From: Carnobacterium jeotgali MS3
Lineage (GTDB): Bacteria; Bacillota; Bacilli; Lactobacillales; Carnobacteriaceae
Assembly (NCBI RefSeq): GCF_000745125.1
Contig: NZ_JQNF01000010.1
Span: forward strand, 372,001 to 436,000
DNA length: 64,000 nt
Direction of reading: 5' to 3'
A program made the position numbers and the translations under genes. Under the pieces are notes generated by a model that did not search any database, was not told the DNA's origin, and saw only the letters and a list, made by a program, of their open reading frames with translations. This document shows, piece after piece, positions 17,371 through 26,191 of this stretch (position 1 is the stretch's first letter; each line of letters starts with the position of its first letter).

Positions 17371-17663
17371 TTTTTTCCTCCATAGTGTAATAAAACGTTA
17401 GGATTAGACACTATCCATTTTTCATTGTATCTATACAAAGTATAAAGAATTCTTTCTATGTCCGCAAATCAAACCTAATCCTTCTACCGGTTTCTCACTT
17501 TGTCTTTCTTACGATAAAACCAGCCTTTTCTTCTCATTTCTCGGGCTATTTGTAGTATATTTAGATTAATTTACTTGCCCTTATTAATAGCTTTTTAGGA
17601 TTATTCATTGGAACATGACCCTGCATCAGCAGAACATAAAATAAACGTACTGGAGGAAAACAA

Positions 17664-18542
17664 ATGTTAACATTAGAAAACGAACAATTATTTGTTGAAA
17701 TAGCAACAAAAGGAGCTGAACTACAGAAAATTTATAATAAACAAGAAAACTTTGATTACCTATGGACTGGAGACCCTGATTTTTGGGGAAGTCATGCACC
17801 AAATTTATTTCCTATTATTGGTCGCTTAAATGACTATAAATATACTAAAGATGGCAAAACTTATGAACTGCCACAACATGGATTTGCGAAAGACCTTGAA
17901 TTTGAAGTAGCGGAAGCTTCTGATATAAATGCAGTTTTTGTATTAAAATCAACGGACGAAACAAAAGCAATGTACCCGTACAATTTTTCATTAGTCATTA
18001 GTTATAATTTAGAAGGCTCCGAGCTGAAAACAACTTATCAAGTAACAAATGAATCAACTGAAACTATGCCTTTTTCAATTGGTGGTCACCCTGCATTCAA
18101 CATTCCAATGAACGGAGAAGGTACTTATGACGACTATACATTGAGAATTGAGCCTAAAAAAGAAGTGAATTACTTCGAAAGTGACCCTGTACCTTACCGA
18201 AGTGGAAATAAGAAACCATTTAAAAATATGAAAAATGGTGTTTTAAATATGAATCACGAAACCTTCCGTGATGGATTGATTATTATTGATGAACCAACTA
18301 TTGAAACGGTCACATTAGCTTCTCCTCAAAATAAACATGGAGTAACAGTAGATATTTCAGATTTCCCCTACCTATGCTTATGGACCAAAGAACAAATGGA
18401 TGCACCCTTTATTTGTATCGAACCATTTTATGGGCTGCCAGATGTTATAGGAGAAATTGGAAAACTTGAAGAAAAAGAAGGCATTATCTTACTAGAAGCA
18501 AATGAACAAAAAGAAGTTTCTTTTACGATTACAACCTTTTAA
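17664..18542 (+). CDS. Aldose 1-epimerase family protein, LacX-like
   Basis: A 292-residue beta-sandwich protein of the galactose-mutarotase superfamily, LacX/YihR branch rather than classical GalM. Visible family features are HAPNLFPIIGR near residues 46-56, the His-containing PQHGFAKD, and FSIGGHPAFNIP with the central histidine. These proteins interconvert alpha and beta anomers of sugars or sugar phosphates in the cytoplasm; the substrate is not evident. ATG at 17664 follows CTGGAGGA. It is a single-gene unit, convergent with the Gfo/Idh/MocA operon, and both share the terminator at 18579-18627. A true GalM is encoded at 45085-46134. Confidence 0.88.
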   Translation: MLTLENEQLFVEIATKGAELQKIYNKQENFDYLWTGDPDFWGSHAPNLFPIIGRLNDYKYTKDGKTYELPQHGFAKDLEFEVAEASDINAVFVLKSTDETKAMYPYNFSLVISYNLEGSELKTTYQVTNESTETMPFSIGGHPAFNIPMNGEGTYDDYTLRIEPKKEVNYFESDPVPYRSGNKKPFKNMKNGVLNMNHETFRDGLIIIDEPTIETVTLASPQNKHGVTVDISDFPYLCLWTKEQMDAPFICIEPFYGLPDVIGEIGKLEEKEGIILLEANEQKEVSFTITTF

Positions 18543-18578
18543 TCGTTCCATTAAAACGCATGGAATAGAACGCAATAT

Positions 18579-18627
18579 AAAAAGCTGCAGCGAAAATCCT
18601 TTATTAAGGAATCTCGCTGCAGCTTTT
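18579..18627. terminator. Shared bidirectional terminator
   Basis: AAAAAGCTGCAGCGA (18579-18593) pairs perfectly with 18613-18627, and the loop folds further through ATCCTT/AAGGAT. A- and T-runs on the two sides let it serve both convergent transcripts. Confidence 0.93.
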
Positions 18628-18633
18628 TGTTTA

Positions 18634-19713
18634 CTATTTTGTTGGGATAACCAGCGCTTTTTCTTGTGTGATCAAACACAATTCTTGCGCTTTAAAAATA
18701 TGTTCTTGTGTCATAGCATTTTCTGTTCGATGGATACAATCTTTAATCATTTCACCAAAGAATGGGAAGCCTACTTCTCCCGTTAAAGAATAGTGTTTTT
18801 CTCCTTCTGCGGTGACTAGGTACAAATGATCCCCAGTTTCTTCACGAGCAACATCTAGATATTTACGAACTTCGATCGTTCCTTTTGTTCCGGTAATAAA
18901 GACGCGTCCATCACCCCAAGTGTTCAATCCATCAGGAGTAAACCAATCGACTTTAAACATAAAAGTAGCACCATTTGCTCCAAGTAAAGTCGCATCGCCA
19001 TAGTCTTCTAATTCTGGCGTATCCGGATTCGCGTAGTTTCCTACTTTACTGTGCAGTACTTCCGCATCTTCATTCCCAGTAAAGTATAAGAACTGTTCTA
19101 TTTGATGACTTCCAATATCACAAAGGATCCCGCCATATTGTTCTTTATCGAAGAACCAGTCAGGACGTTTTTCTTTGTCTAAACGATGTGGACCAAACCC
19201 CGTTACTTGAATAACCTCGCCGATCGTTCCATCTTTAATTAATTGACCTGCAAATACAGCTCCTTCAACATGAAGACGTTCACTGAAGTAAACCCAAAAT
19301 TTTTGTCCGGTCTCTTTTACAACACGCTTGGTTTCGTCTAACTGTTCCATAGTGGTAAAAGCAGTCTTGTCTGTAAAATAATCTTTCCCAGCTCTCATTA
19401 CTCGGTTTCCTAGTTCACTCCGTTTGTTCGGAATTGCTGCTGCTGCAACCAAATGGATCTCTGGGTCTTTTAAGATTTGCTCTAAAGATTCAGCAACTTG
19501 TGCATCCGGGAATTGTTCTTGATAGGCCGCTACTTTCTCAGGATCTGGGTCGTATACCCATTTTAACGTAGCTCCTGCTTCTAGTAATCCATTTGTCATC
19601 CCGTTAATGTGCCCGTGATCTAAAGCTACTGCAGCAAAGTTAAATTCGCCTTCTTTTACTACACGATTGATTTTTCCTTTTGGAGCATAGTTCATACCGT
19701 CTTTACTAGCCAT
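18634..19713 (-). CDS. Atypical Gfo/Idh/MocA-family oxidoreductase
   Basis: A 359-residue sugar-dehydrogenase-fold protein, last gene of the AraC-led operon. The C-terminal half is typical, with CDIGSHQIEQF carrying the conserved catalytic Asp and His and a long beta-sheet. The N-terminal Rossmann motif is unusual: ALDHGHINGM in place of the GxGxxG loop. The usual EKP lysine motif reads DKT in YFTDKTAF, keeping the Lys. It starts with ATG at 19713 after GGAAGCG. These changes set it apart from the two other oxidoreductases of the operon and suggest a different substrate or bound cofactor handling. Substrate unknown. Confidence 0.85.
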   Translation of the reverse strand: MASKDGMNYAPKGKINRVVKEGEFNFAAVALDHGHINGMTNGLLEAGATLKWVYDPDPEKVAAYQEQFPDAQVAESLEQILKDPEIHLVAAAAIPNKRSELGNRVMRAGKDYFTDKTAFTTMEQLDETKRVVKETGQKFWVYFSERLHVEGAVFAGQLIKDGTIGEVIQVTGFGPHRLDKEKRPDWFFDKEQYGGILCDIGSHQIEQFLYFTGNEDAEVLHSKVGNYANPDTPELEDYGDATLLGANGATFMFKVDWFTPDGLNTWGDGRVFITGTKGTIEVRKYLDVAREETGDHLYLVTAEGEKHYSLTGEVGFPFFGEMIKDCIHRTENAMTQEHIFKAQELCLITQEKALVIPTK

Positions 19714-19751
19714 TTCATTCGCTTCCTTTCATGCATCACTCAATAGAAAAG

Positions 19752-19774
19752 AGAGCTAGGGATAAATCCCTAGT
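19752..19774 (-). terminator. Hairpin between isomerase and last oxidoreductase gene
   Basis: CTAGGGA and TCCCTAG pair around TAAA, with partial extension. On the minus strand it is followed by CTCTCTTTTCTATT. It may partially terminate the operon before its last gene, or protect the upstream messenger. Confidence 0.5.
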
Positions 19775-19798
19775 CTCCTTAGTTAGTCAGTTTGTTGG

Positions 19799-20665
19799 TT
19801 AAAATAAATCTGCATACCCAATTTTTTTCAGGTAGTCACGTGATTCTGCTAAACATTCAAACGGATCGCGTCCATATTGGTCATCTTGTTCGACCAATAA
19901 GTAACGTGCACCACTTGCAATACTTTGTTCGATAATCGCTGGCAAGTCTAATGTCCCTTGTCCCAATTCAGCAAATTCGATATTATTCGTGAAGGCATGC
20001 ATGAAATCTCCGGCGTTTCCTTTTAGTATCTCATCTACCGCTTCTTGTGGAACAGGTACGATACGGTAATCTTTTAAGTGAACTAAATCCACTTTTCCAG
20101 CATACTCTTTCAATACTTCTACCGGGTTGCGTCCACCACGTTGTACCCAGTGAACATCCAATTCTAAACCTAACAATGGTGCTTCCTCACGGATAATGTC
20201 TAACAAGTAACGCCCATCGTATTTTACAAATTCAATGTGGTGATTATGGTAGTACAATTTGATTCCTTGTTCTTTCATTGTTTCTGCTACTGCGTTTGCT
20301 TCATGGCAAAATTCTACAACTTTTTCCAAAGAAGCCATCGCTTCAAATGGCAGCATGCCGATGCGAACGATATCTGTGTTTAACGTTTTGCAGTCTGCAA
20401 TGATTTTGTCCAAATGAGTAGATAAAGATTCTTGTCCTTCCATCATTGGTTTCAATCCTGCTGATAAAGAAGCAATTTCCATTCCGAATTCCTCAGAAGC
20501 ACGTTTGATTTCTGCAACATTTTCTGGAGTCATGTCTACTTGAGAGATCTCCACTGCGTTATATCCTAATTCGTTTATTTTCTTTAGCGTTTCATAAGGT
20601 CCTAATTCACTGAACTGCTTCTTCAGTGTGTACCCTTGTACCCCGATTTTCACTTGTTGTCCCAT
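19799..20665 (-). CDS. Sugar phosphate isomerase/epimerase-type TIM-barrel protein
   Basis: A 288-residue AP-endonuclease-2/xylose-isomerase-like TIM barrel. Metal-binding residues of the family are visible in YYHNHHIEF, LELDVHWVQRGG, VHLKDYR and LLVEQDD. Such proteins isomerise or dehydrate sugars and inositols, and act on 3-keto-glycosides in some oxidative glycoside pathways. The ATG at 20665 lies inside the upstream oxidoreductase gene, a 59-bp overlap, with AGAGGAG upstream of it. Translation is therefore probably coupled. Its placement among three Gfo/Idh/MocA enzymes suggests it acts on their oxidised product. Confidence 0.87.
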   Translation of the reverse strand: MGQQVKIGVQGYTLKKQFSELGPYETLKKINELGYNAVEISQVDMTPENVAEIKRASEEFGMEIASLSAGLKPMMEGQESLSTHLDKIIADCKTLNTDIVRIGMLPFEAMASLEKVVEFCHEANAVAETMKEQGIKLYYHNHHIEFVKYDGRYLLDIIREEAPLLGLELDVHWVQRGGRNPVEVLKEYAGKVDLVHLKDYRIVPVPQEAVDEILKGNAGDFMHAFTNNIEFAELGQGTLDLPAIIEQSIASGARYLLVEQDDQYGRDPFECLAESRDYLKKIGYADLF

Positions 20666-21680
20666 ATAAAAGCTCCTCTCTTTTCACTCGTTGTGCGTTT
20701 CCAGTATTTTTTGACGAACGATCCATCATTTCAATCATTTCCATTGTTGGAATGGATTCTCTTACATGTACGTAATCTTCGGTATTATCCAAAATGCTCT
20801 TGTAAAAACGTTCAATCAAAATCCGATGCCCCATTCCATAGTAAAATTTCGATCCAGGAATGCGATCATCTTCTACTATGACTTCTTTCCGTCCATTCTC
20901 ATTTGTAAAGTATAAACGGCTATCTTTAATGGTGAATTTTTCTTTTTCAGTAATCACTTGTAATTCCACTGAAGAGTTCTCTGTATAAGCGTTGGTCGCA
21001 TGGAAGAAAGCTTTTACTCCAGATTGAAAACTGAAGGTGGCACTAGCCGTATCTTCTACCTCAATAGCGTAATCCGTCAAATTAGACAGGGACGCTCTAC
21101 AGCTCTTCAATTCTCCAGCAATCAATTGGATCAAATCTAGTGTGTGAATCGATTGATTGATGATCGAACCGTATCCGGCTTCTAGTTTCCGTCCACGCCA
21201 TGGTTTTGAAGTATAGTAACTTTCTGGTCGAAACCACGTGACTAAACCTTTGATAGACGTGATTTCTCCAACATCATCATTTTTAAGGATATCTACTAAT
21301 TTCATAAAGCTCTTATTGTAGCGGTTCTGAAAACTAACACAGATTTTCCGATCCGTACTTTCTGCTAATGCAAGCTGTTGCAAGGACTCTTCATAATTTA
21401 TGGCTACTGGTTTTTCCAAATACACATGTGCCCCATACTTCACGCACAATTCTGTACTCGGTTGATGTAAATAATGCGGCAAACAAATGTGCACCACATC
21501 CAGTTGCATCTTTTTCAACATCGCTTCCGTATCACTGAAGAAAGGAAACTCCATCCATTCACTTTTTTTATCCGGATCGCTATCGCATACCGCTACTAAC
21601 TCTCCGTATTCACTAGCATTAATGGCATTCACGTGAATAGGAGAAACTTCTCCTAATCCTATTAAACCAACTCTTAGCAT
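20607..21680 (-). CDS. Gfo/Idh/MocA-family oxidoreductase
   Basis: A 357-residue NAD(P)-dependent oxidoreductase. The Rossmann motif GLIGLGEVSP starts at residue 5, and the family EKP motif is present in YLEKPVAI. The substrate-domain motif GSIINQSIHTLDL carries the expected His. I start it at the ATG at 21680, because AAGGAGAG is 7 bases upstream; an ATG at 21686 lies 1 base from it. The C-terminus overlaps the next gene by 59 bp, an unusually long overlap whose extra residues (after about 335) are polar and lie outside the conserved domain. It likely oxidises a sugar, inositol or glycoside hydroxyl. Confidence 0.87.
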   Translation of the reverse strand: MLRVGLIGLGEVSPIHVNAINASEYGELVAVCDSDPDKKSEWMEFPFFSDTEAMLKKMQLDVVHICLPHYLHQPSTELCVKYGAHVYLEKPVAINYEESLQQLALAESTDRKICVSFQNRYNKSFMKLVDILKNDDVGEITSIKGLVTWFRPESYYTSKPWRGRKLEAGYGSIINQSIHTLDLIQLIAGELKSCRASLSNLTDYAIEVEDTASATFSFQSGVKAFFHATNAYTENSSVELQVITEKEKFTIKDSRLYFTNENGRKEVIVEDDRIPGSKFYYGMGHRILIERFYKSILDNTEDYVHVRESIPTMEMIEMMDRSSKNTGNAQRVKREELLYGTTSENRGTRVHTEEAVQ

Positions 21681-21725
21681 ACACATTCTCTCCTTGCATT
21701 GCTTCTTAGTTCACTAATGATTTTT

Positions 21726-22901
21726 TTATGAAGATGTTCTTTCAGAAAATTTGCCTTCTTCACGGATCCGTTTGTTCAATTCTTCCAAATACAACTCTTC
21801 ATCTAACTCTTGTAAATTAACTTCTTTGCCTGTCCAACTTGATAAGTGGATTGCATTTGCTAAACGAACTCCTTTGATTCCGTCTGATCCAGGTGCTAAT
21901 AATGGCGTACCATCAAGAATGTTAGCCGCAAAGTTCTCTAGCACACCTGAATGTTGTTCGCCCCATGCACTATCAAACTTAATTGTCTCAGTTGTATATA
22001 ACTCTTCAACATTCATTTGTCCCATAAATAATTTAGCAACGTCTTCCATGCCCATATTTTCGCTTAATTCTGTTTCATCTTTTTTTAGACGTGTAACAGT
22101 AGCAGTCAAACTATCTTCAACCACAATTTTTCCTTTATCGCCTAATATTTCAAAACGATCGGTTCCAACAATATCATGAGTCGAAGTAACAAAGACACCT
22201 GTTGCGCCGTTACCATAGTCTACGACTGCAGTTACTTCATCTTCAACAGCGATATTACGCTTAAATCCATAAGCAACTTTGGAATAAACAGATTCAGGAA
22301 CACCACAAATCCATTGCCATAAATCTAATTGGTGAGGAGCTTGATTGACTAAAACGCCTCCGCCTTCTCCACCCCAAGTTGCTCTCCATTCGCTTTGATC
22401 GTAATAAGGTTGCGGTCTCCACCATGTAGTGATGATCCAACTTGTATGACGCACTTTACCGATTTCACCATTGTCCATGATTTCCTTCAGCTTTTTATAT
22501 AAAGGATTATTGCGTTGATTGAACATAATTCCAAAAGTCAATTCCGGTTTCATCGCTGCGTAGTCATTTAATTCTTTGACTTGAGCCGTATAGACGCCTG
22601 CTGGTTTTTCAACTAAAGCATGAATATCGTGTTTTAAAGCTTCAATTCCCATTTCTGGATGCAAGAAATGCGGCACACAAGTGATGATTGCGTCTACCTT
22701 TCCACTTTCAAGCATTTTAATATAATCCTCATAAAACGGAACACCTGTGTACTGCTCTTCAACTAATGTTTTTTTACTTAAATCGATATCACAAATTGCC
22801 GCAATTTCCATATTTGGTACCATACCGTCTTTAATAAACTTTGCATACATTGATCCTTGTGTTCCGATACCTATAATTCCTAATCTAACTTTTTTAGTCA
22901 T
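21726..22901 (-). CDS. Gfo/Idh/MocA-family oxidoreductase
   Basis: A 391-residue dehydrogenase with a canonical Rossmann loop GIIGIGTQGSMYAKF near residues 8-22, the lysine motif VEKPAGV near 97-103 and GGGVLVNQAPHQLDLWQW with the catalytic His. It is the first enzyme gene after the AraC regulator, starting 3 bases downstream of it with ATG at 22901 and GGAGAATG upstream. It is longer at its C-terminus than the other two oxidoreductases of the operon. Substrate is not identifiable; the set suggests stepwise oxidation and reduction of one carbohydrate. Confidence 0.88.
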   Translation of the reverse strand: MTKKVRLGIIGIGTQGSMYAKFIKDGMVPNMEIAAICDIDLSKKTLVEEQYTGVPFYEDYIKMLESGKVDAIITCVPHFLHPEMGIEALKHDIHALVEKPAGVYTAQVKELNDYAAMKPELTFGIMFNQRNNPLYKKLKEIMDNGEIGKVRHTSWIITTWWRPQPYYDQSEWRATWGGEGGGVLVNQAPHQLDLWQWICGVPESVYSKVAYGFKRNIAVEDEVTAVVDYGNGATGVFVTSTHDIVGTDRFEILGDKGKIVVEDSLTATVTRLKKDETELSENMGMEDVAKLFMGQMNVEELYTTETIKFDSAWGEQHSGVLENFAANILDGTPLLAPGSDGIKGVRLANAIHLSSWTGKEVNLQELDEELYLEELNKRIREEGKFSERTSS

Positions 22902-22904
22902 TTG

Positions 22905-23813
22905 TCATTCTCCTATCATTCTAGTGTATTTGTATAATTTTTTCTTCCTATATTCATTCGGGGTCATACCAATTTTCTTCTTAAAAAAACGATTAAAATG
23001 TGCATCACTTTCAAAACCACATTCTCTAGAAACCTCTTTGATTGTTTTATTTTCTCCTGCAACTTCAATCAGGTATTTCGCTTGTATCAGCCGATAATCC
23101 ATTAAGTATTGCATTACGGTGTAACCGGTAGACTCTTTAAACGTATGTGAAATGTACGAAGAGCTCAAATTCAGTGCTTTTGAGATATCTTCTATAGAAA
23201 TGGCCTCTTTAAAATATTTTTGGAGGTAAGAAGCAATTTTCTCTACATATAAATACTTACCTTCATTCCCTTTATCTAACACCAACATTGTTGTTTTCTC
23301 TAATTCATGAACTTTAAAAAGCAATTGAATTAACAAAATTTTTGCTTTGGCCTCTGCTTTTGCTTCATTGTCCACCTCTGTTGCTTGAGATAATAGTGAC
23401 AACTGATTGATTAATCTTTCAATTTCAAGAGTTTCTTTTACATTTGATGTGTGAAATAGCCCATGATGCAACTGACTAAAAGTATCAAATAAAAAAAGCG
23501 CATCCAATTCTTGCAAAACTGGTAAAATCCATTCTGGTGAAAAATGAATCATGCTTCTTTCGTATAACTCTTTGTTCCCCGTTACATGTGCCTTATGCAA
23601 ATCTAGACCATCTAAAAACAGCATATCTCCGGGTTGTAGATCATATATTTGATTATTAATCAAATACTTGCATTCTCCTCCATAAAAAAAATAAAGTTCG
23701 TATTGTTGATGAGAATGAAACTCTAAATCTGCCACTTGTCCTTTCACATGAGAATAAGCAACTAAAGATAATTGATAGTTCATTTTTTGGTTCTTGTTTG
23801 AATGCCCTTTCAT
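22905..23813 (-). CDS. AraC-family transcriptional regulator
   Basis: A 302-residue regulator. The N-terminal cupin domain has EFHSHQQYELYFFYGGE and a PGDMLFLDG turn, typical of sugar-sensing AraC proteins. The C-terminal double helix-turn-helix (about 195-295) has LNLSSSYISHTFKESTGYT and ends FKKKIGMTPNEYRKKK. ATG at 23813 after AAGGAGGA. It leads the operon with three Gfo/Idh/MocA enzymes and a TIM-barrel isomerase and most likely activates it in response to the pathway's sugar. Confidence 0.92.
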   Translation of the reverse strand: MKGHSNKNQKMNYQLSLVAYSHVKGQVADLEFHSHQQYELYFFYGGECKYLINNQIYDLQPGDMLFLDGLDLHKAHVTGNKELYERSMIHFSPEWILPVLQELDALFLFDTFSQLHHGLFHTSNVKETLEIERLINQLSLLSQATEVDNEAKAEAKAKILLIQLLFKVHELEKTTMLVLDKGNEGKYLYVEKIASYLQKYFKEAISIEDISKALNLSSSYISHTFKESTGYTVMQYLMDYRLIQAKYLIEVAGENKTIKEVSRECGFESDAHFNRFFKKKIGMTPNEYRKKKLYKYTRMIGE

Positions 23814-24012
23814 TATACGATTCCTCCTTGGTTATTACATTATCTAATCGTGTCCATTTGCAAGCAGATAATTGACTGAAACTGCTTTCTATTTCAGTGT
23901 AGCATATTATTAGCCCGTTAAGAAGAGAATCCCTTCTCTATAAGAATGGTTTCACAGTGTTTGGTTCTTTGCGCTTTTTTTAGCCATACGACGTCTAGGA
24001 AAAAGAAAAAAA

Positions 24013-24050
24013 CACCCTTACACAACAGAAAATTCTCTTGAGTAAGGGTG
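24013..24050 (-). terminator. Terminator of the galactitol-type PTS operon
   Basis: CACCCTTAC (24013-24021) pairs with GTAAGGGTG (24042-24050). On the minus strand the stem is followed by TTTTTTTC. The 20-base loop is large but the stem is clean. Confidence 0.75.
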
Positions 24051-24086
24051 AAGTTATTGTCTTCTTTTTATCAATATACGCCTTGC

Positions 24087-25430
24087 TTATGCTTCTTCGA
24101 TTTTATCTTCTTTTATAATTAGAACTCTATTCCAATACATTAACACTATCGCAACAACTGAAGAGATTGCTACACCAATCCATTTGTATTTTGCAATCTT
24201 TACAATTACAAATGGTAACCACGAACTGCCATAATCAATACTTGAAATTAAACTTGATCCTTCTGGGACAGAAAAGTTTGCTGCAGCAGCCGCTTGTGTA
24301 AAGATAGGAGCAATATTTGTTCCTATTAAAAGTCCTCCGGAAACGATTATGATTCCGACCACTAACGTTCTGAAGAAATCTCCTTTACATAGTGGAGCAA
24401 TTAAAACAAACATAAAAGGTAACCCAGCTAAACTTGCAAATGGAAGAAATTCATTTCCAGGAATAAGGAAAGCTAATAATATAGTTATCGGAACCATCAC
24501 AAGTGAAATGGTTAAAGTAACGGGGTTTCCTACACCAACAGCTGAATCTAAACCAATATATAGTTTACTATTCCCTTTAAATTTTTCTTGAATTTTTTGT
24601 TGGACGGTTTCACTGATTGGCATTAACCCTTCCATCAATACAGCTGCCATTTTGGGAGTTAAAACCAATACAGCTGCCATAACGATTGCAAGATTTAATG
24701 AGCTTTTAATATCATATCCGGCCACTATCCCTAACAAGATACCTACCAATGTTCCTAAAATTGCTGGATCTCCAAATATTCCAAATCTTTTTTGAAATTC
24801 TTTTTCATCTAATTTTATTTTGTTGATTCCCGGTATCTTATCCATAATTGCATTCAATACAAACGCAATTGGAGCAAATGAACCTGTGAAAGCATGTGGA
24901 ATTGATATTCCAGGCAATCCTAATTCTCTCTCTACCATTGGTGCTGTTCTATCTGCTATAACCATAATAATGATCATATTGATTGCTGCCATAATTAGGC
25001 TGACGATAATGTCATTTGTGATCAGATATACCATTGAACCTGTAAAAGCAAAATGCCAGTAGTTCCAAATATCTACGTTTATTGTTTTGGTAGTCTTAGT
25101 GAAAAGCATAAGTAAATTGACAACGATACAAACTGGGATTATTAGTACCCCTATTGCTGAACCAAATGCGATTGCACTTGCTGCAGGCCAGCCTACATCA
25201 AGTACTCGTAAGTTTAGCCCAAAGTTTTGAACCATTTGTTCCGCTGCTGGTCCTAAATTGTCAGTCAATAAAGAAATAATGACATTTAATCCTGTAAATC
25301 CTATCCCGACCATTAAACCTGATTTTAATGCTTTACCAAATTTAACACCTAAAACCAAAGCAAAAACTGTAAAAATGATTGGCATCATTACTGCTGCACC
25401 TAAATCAACTAAATAATTCAATATCCCCAT
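24087..25430 (-). CDS. PTS galactitol-family EIIC membrane component
   Basis: A 447-residue, highly hydrophobic permease of the EIIC-Gat family with about ten membrane segments. It forms the sugar channel of a phosphotransferase system. The family is recognised by the opening VMMPIIFTVFALVLGVKFGKAL block and the GLPGISIPHAFTGSFAP loop. ATG at 25430, 4 bases after the EIIA gene ends. No polyol dehydrogenase or tagatose kinase is adjacent, so galactitol is not certain; pentitols and other sugars are transported by relatives. Confidence 0.93.
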   Translation of the reverse strand: MGILNYLVDLGAAVMMPIIFTVFALVLGVKFGKALKSGLMVGIGFTGLNVIISLLTDNLGPAAEQMVQNFGLNLRVLDVGWPAASAIAFGSAIGVLIIPVCIVVNLLMLFTKTTKTINVDIWNYWHFAFTGSMVYLITNDIIVSLIMAAINMIIIMVIADRTAPMVERELGLPGISIPHAFTGSFAPIAFVLNAIMDKIPGINKIKLDEKEFQKRFGIFGDPAILGTLVGILLGIVAGYDIKSSLNLAIVMAAVLVLTPKMAAVLMEGLMPISETVQQKIQEKFKGNSKLYIGLDSAVGVGNPVTLTISLVMVPITILLAFLIPGNEFLPFASLAGLPFMFVLIAPLCKGDFFRTLVVGIIIVSGGLLIGTNIAPIFTQAAAAANFSVPEGSSLISSIDYGSSWLPFVIVKIAKYKWIGVAISSVVAIVLMYWNRVLIIKEDKIEEA

Positions 25431-25434
25431 ATTG

Positions 25435-25884
25435 TCACTCCTTCATTTCTTTATTTATAGTTTCTAATATTTGAATTTTGCTTTCAGACTGCAATAAAGC
25501 ATTAACAAATTGCTTATTTGAAAATAAACCCATTAAATTACTTAACACTTGAACTTGGCTTTCTTTTTCCTTCACTAATAAGAAAAAAAGCAATTTAACC
25601 GAAACGTCGGCATCACCAACCATTTCCTTAAACATAATGCCCTCATCTAATTTAACAACTGCAATTGCTTGTTTTTTGATGTGCATCGCATCTGTATGTG
25701 GTATTGCGATACCACATACTTCTGTTTGTAAACCTGTTGGATATTTGATTTCTCTTTGCTTCAGTGCTTCTTGGTAACTATCATAAACGTATTCATTTTC
25801 CAAAAGATCTTTTGAAATTTGATTAAAAAGATCATCTTGTGAGCTGTAACTTTCATTTATATATATTAAGTCTTCTGAAAACAT
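25435..25884 (-). CDS. PTS fructose/mannitol-family EIIA component
   Basis: A 149-residue cytoplasmic phosphocarrier. The phosphorylated histidine is in GIAIPHTDA (His63), the hallmark of the PTS-EIIA type 2 family. It accepts phosphate from HPr and passes it to the EIIB encoded just upstream. ATG at 25884 after TAGGAGGAA. Operon order is regulator, EIIB, EIIA, EIIC with gaps of 4-12 bases. Confidence 0.93.
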   Translation of the reverse strand: MFSEDLIYINESYSSQDDLFNQISKDLLENEYVYDSYQEALKQREIKYPTGLQTEVCGIAIPHTDAMHIKKQAIAVVKLDEGIMFKEMVGDADVSVKLLFFLLVKEKESQVQVLSNLMGLFSNKQFVNALLQSESKIQILETINKEMKE

Positions 25885-25894
25885 TATATTCCTC

Positions 25895-26179
25895 CTATAA
25901 CTCTAACGTCTTAATTACGTCATCAATTATTTTATCTATACCTATCCCTGTGATTAAACCTAATCCTGAAATAACAGGCACGCCATAACCCGTCCCACCT
26001 TGTGCTGTTGTTACGATTAAATCGTGCCCACTTACCATTGAAGGTAGTTCAGCCAATGAAGTTTGTGTAAATGTTACAGAATCCGCTTTACCTCTAGCTT
26101 CCATACCATCTTTTAATTTTCTTAAAGCTACCGTACTAGTTGCGATACCTGCTCCACACGCTACAATTATTTTTTTCAT
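25895..26179 (-). CDS. PTS galactitol-family EIIB component
   Basis: A 94-residue phosphocarrier of the EIIB-Gat type. The phosphocysteine is Cys8 in IIVACGAGIATSTVAL, the P-loop that defines the family. It passes phosphate from EIIA to the sugar in EIIC. ATG at 26179 after TTAGGAGGA, 12 bases after the regulator gene. Confidence 0.94.
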   Translation of the reverse strand: MKKIIVACGAGIATSTVALRKLKDGMEARGKADSVTFTQTSLAELPSMVSGHDLIVTTAQGGTGYGVPVISGLGLITGIGIDKIIDDVIKTLEL

Positions 26180-26191
26180 TATTTTTTCCTC

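Noticed and set aside
21751-22179. 142-codon rightward ORF
   Set aside because: Complete antisense overlap with a Gfo/Idh/MocA gene with clear motifs; no ribosome site.
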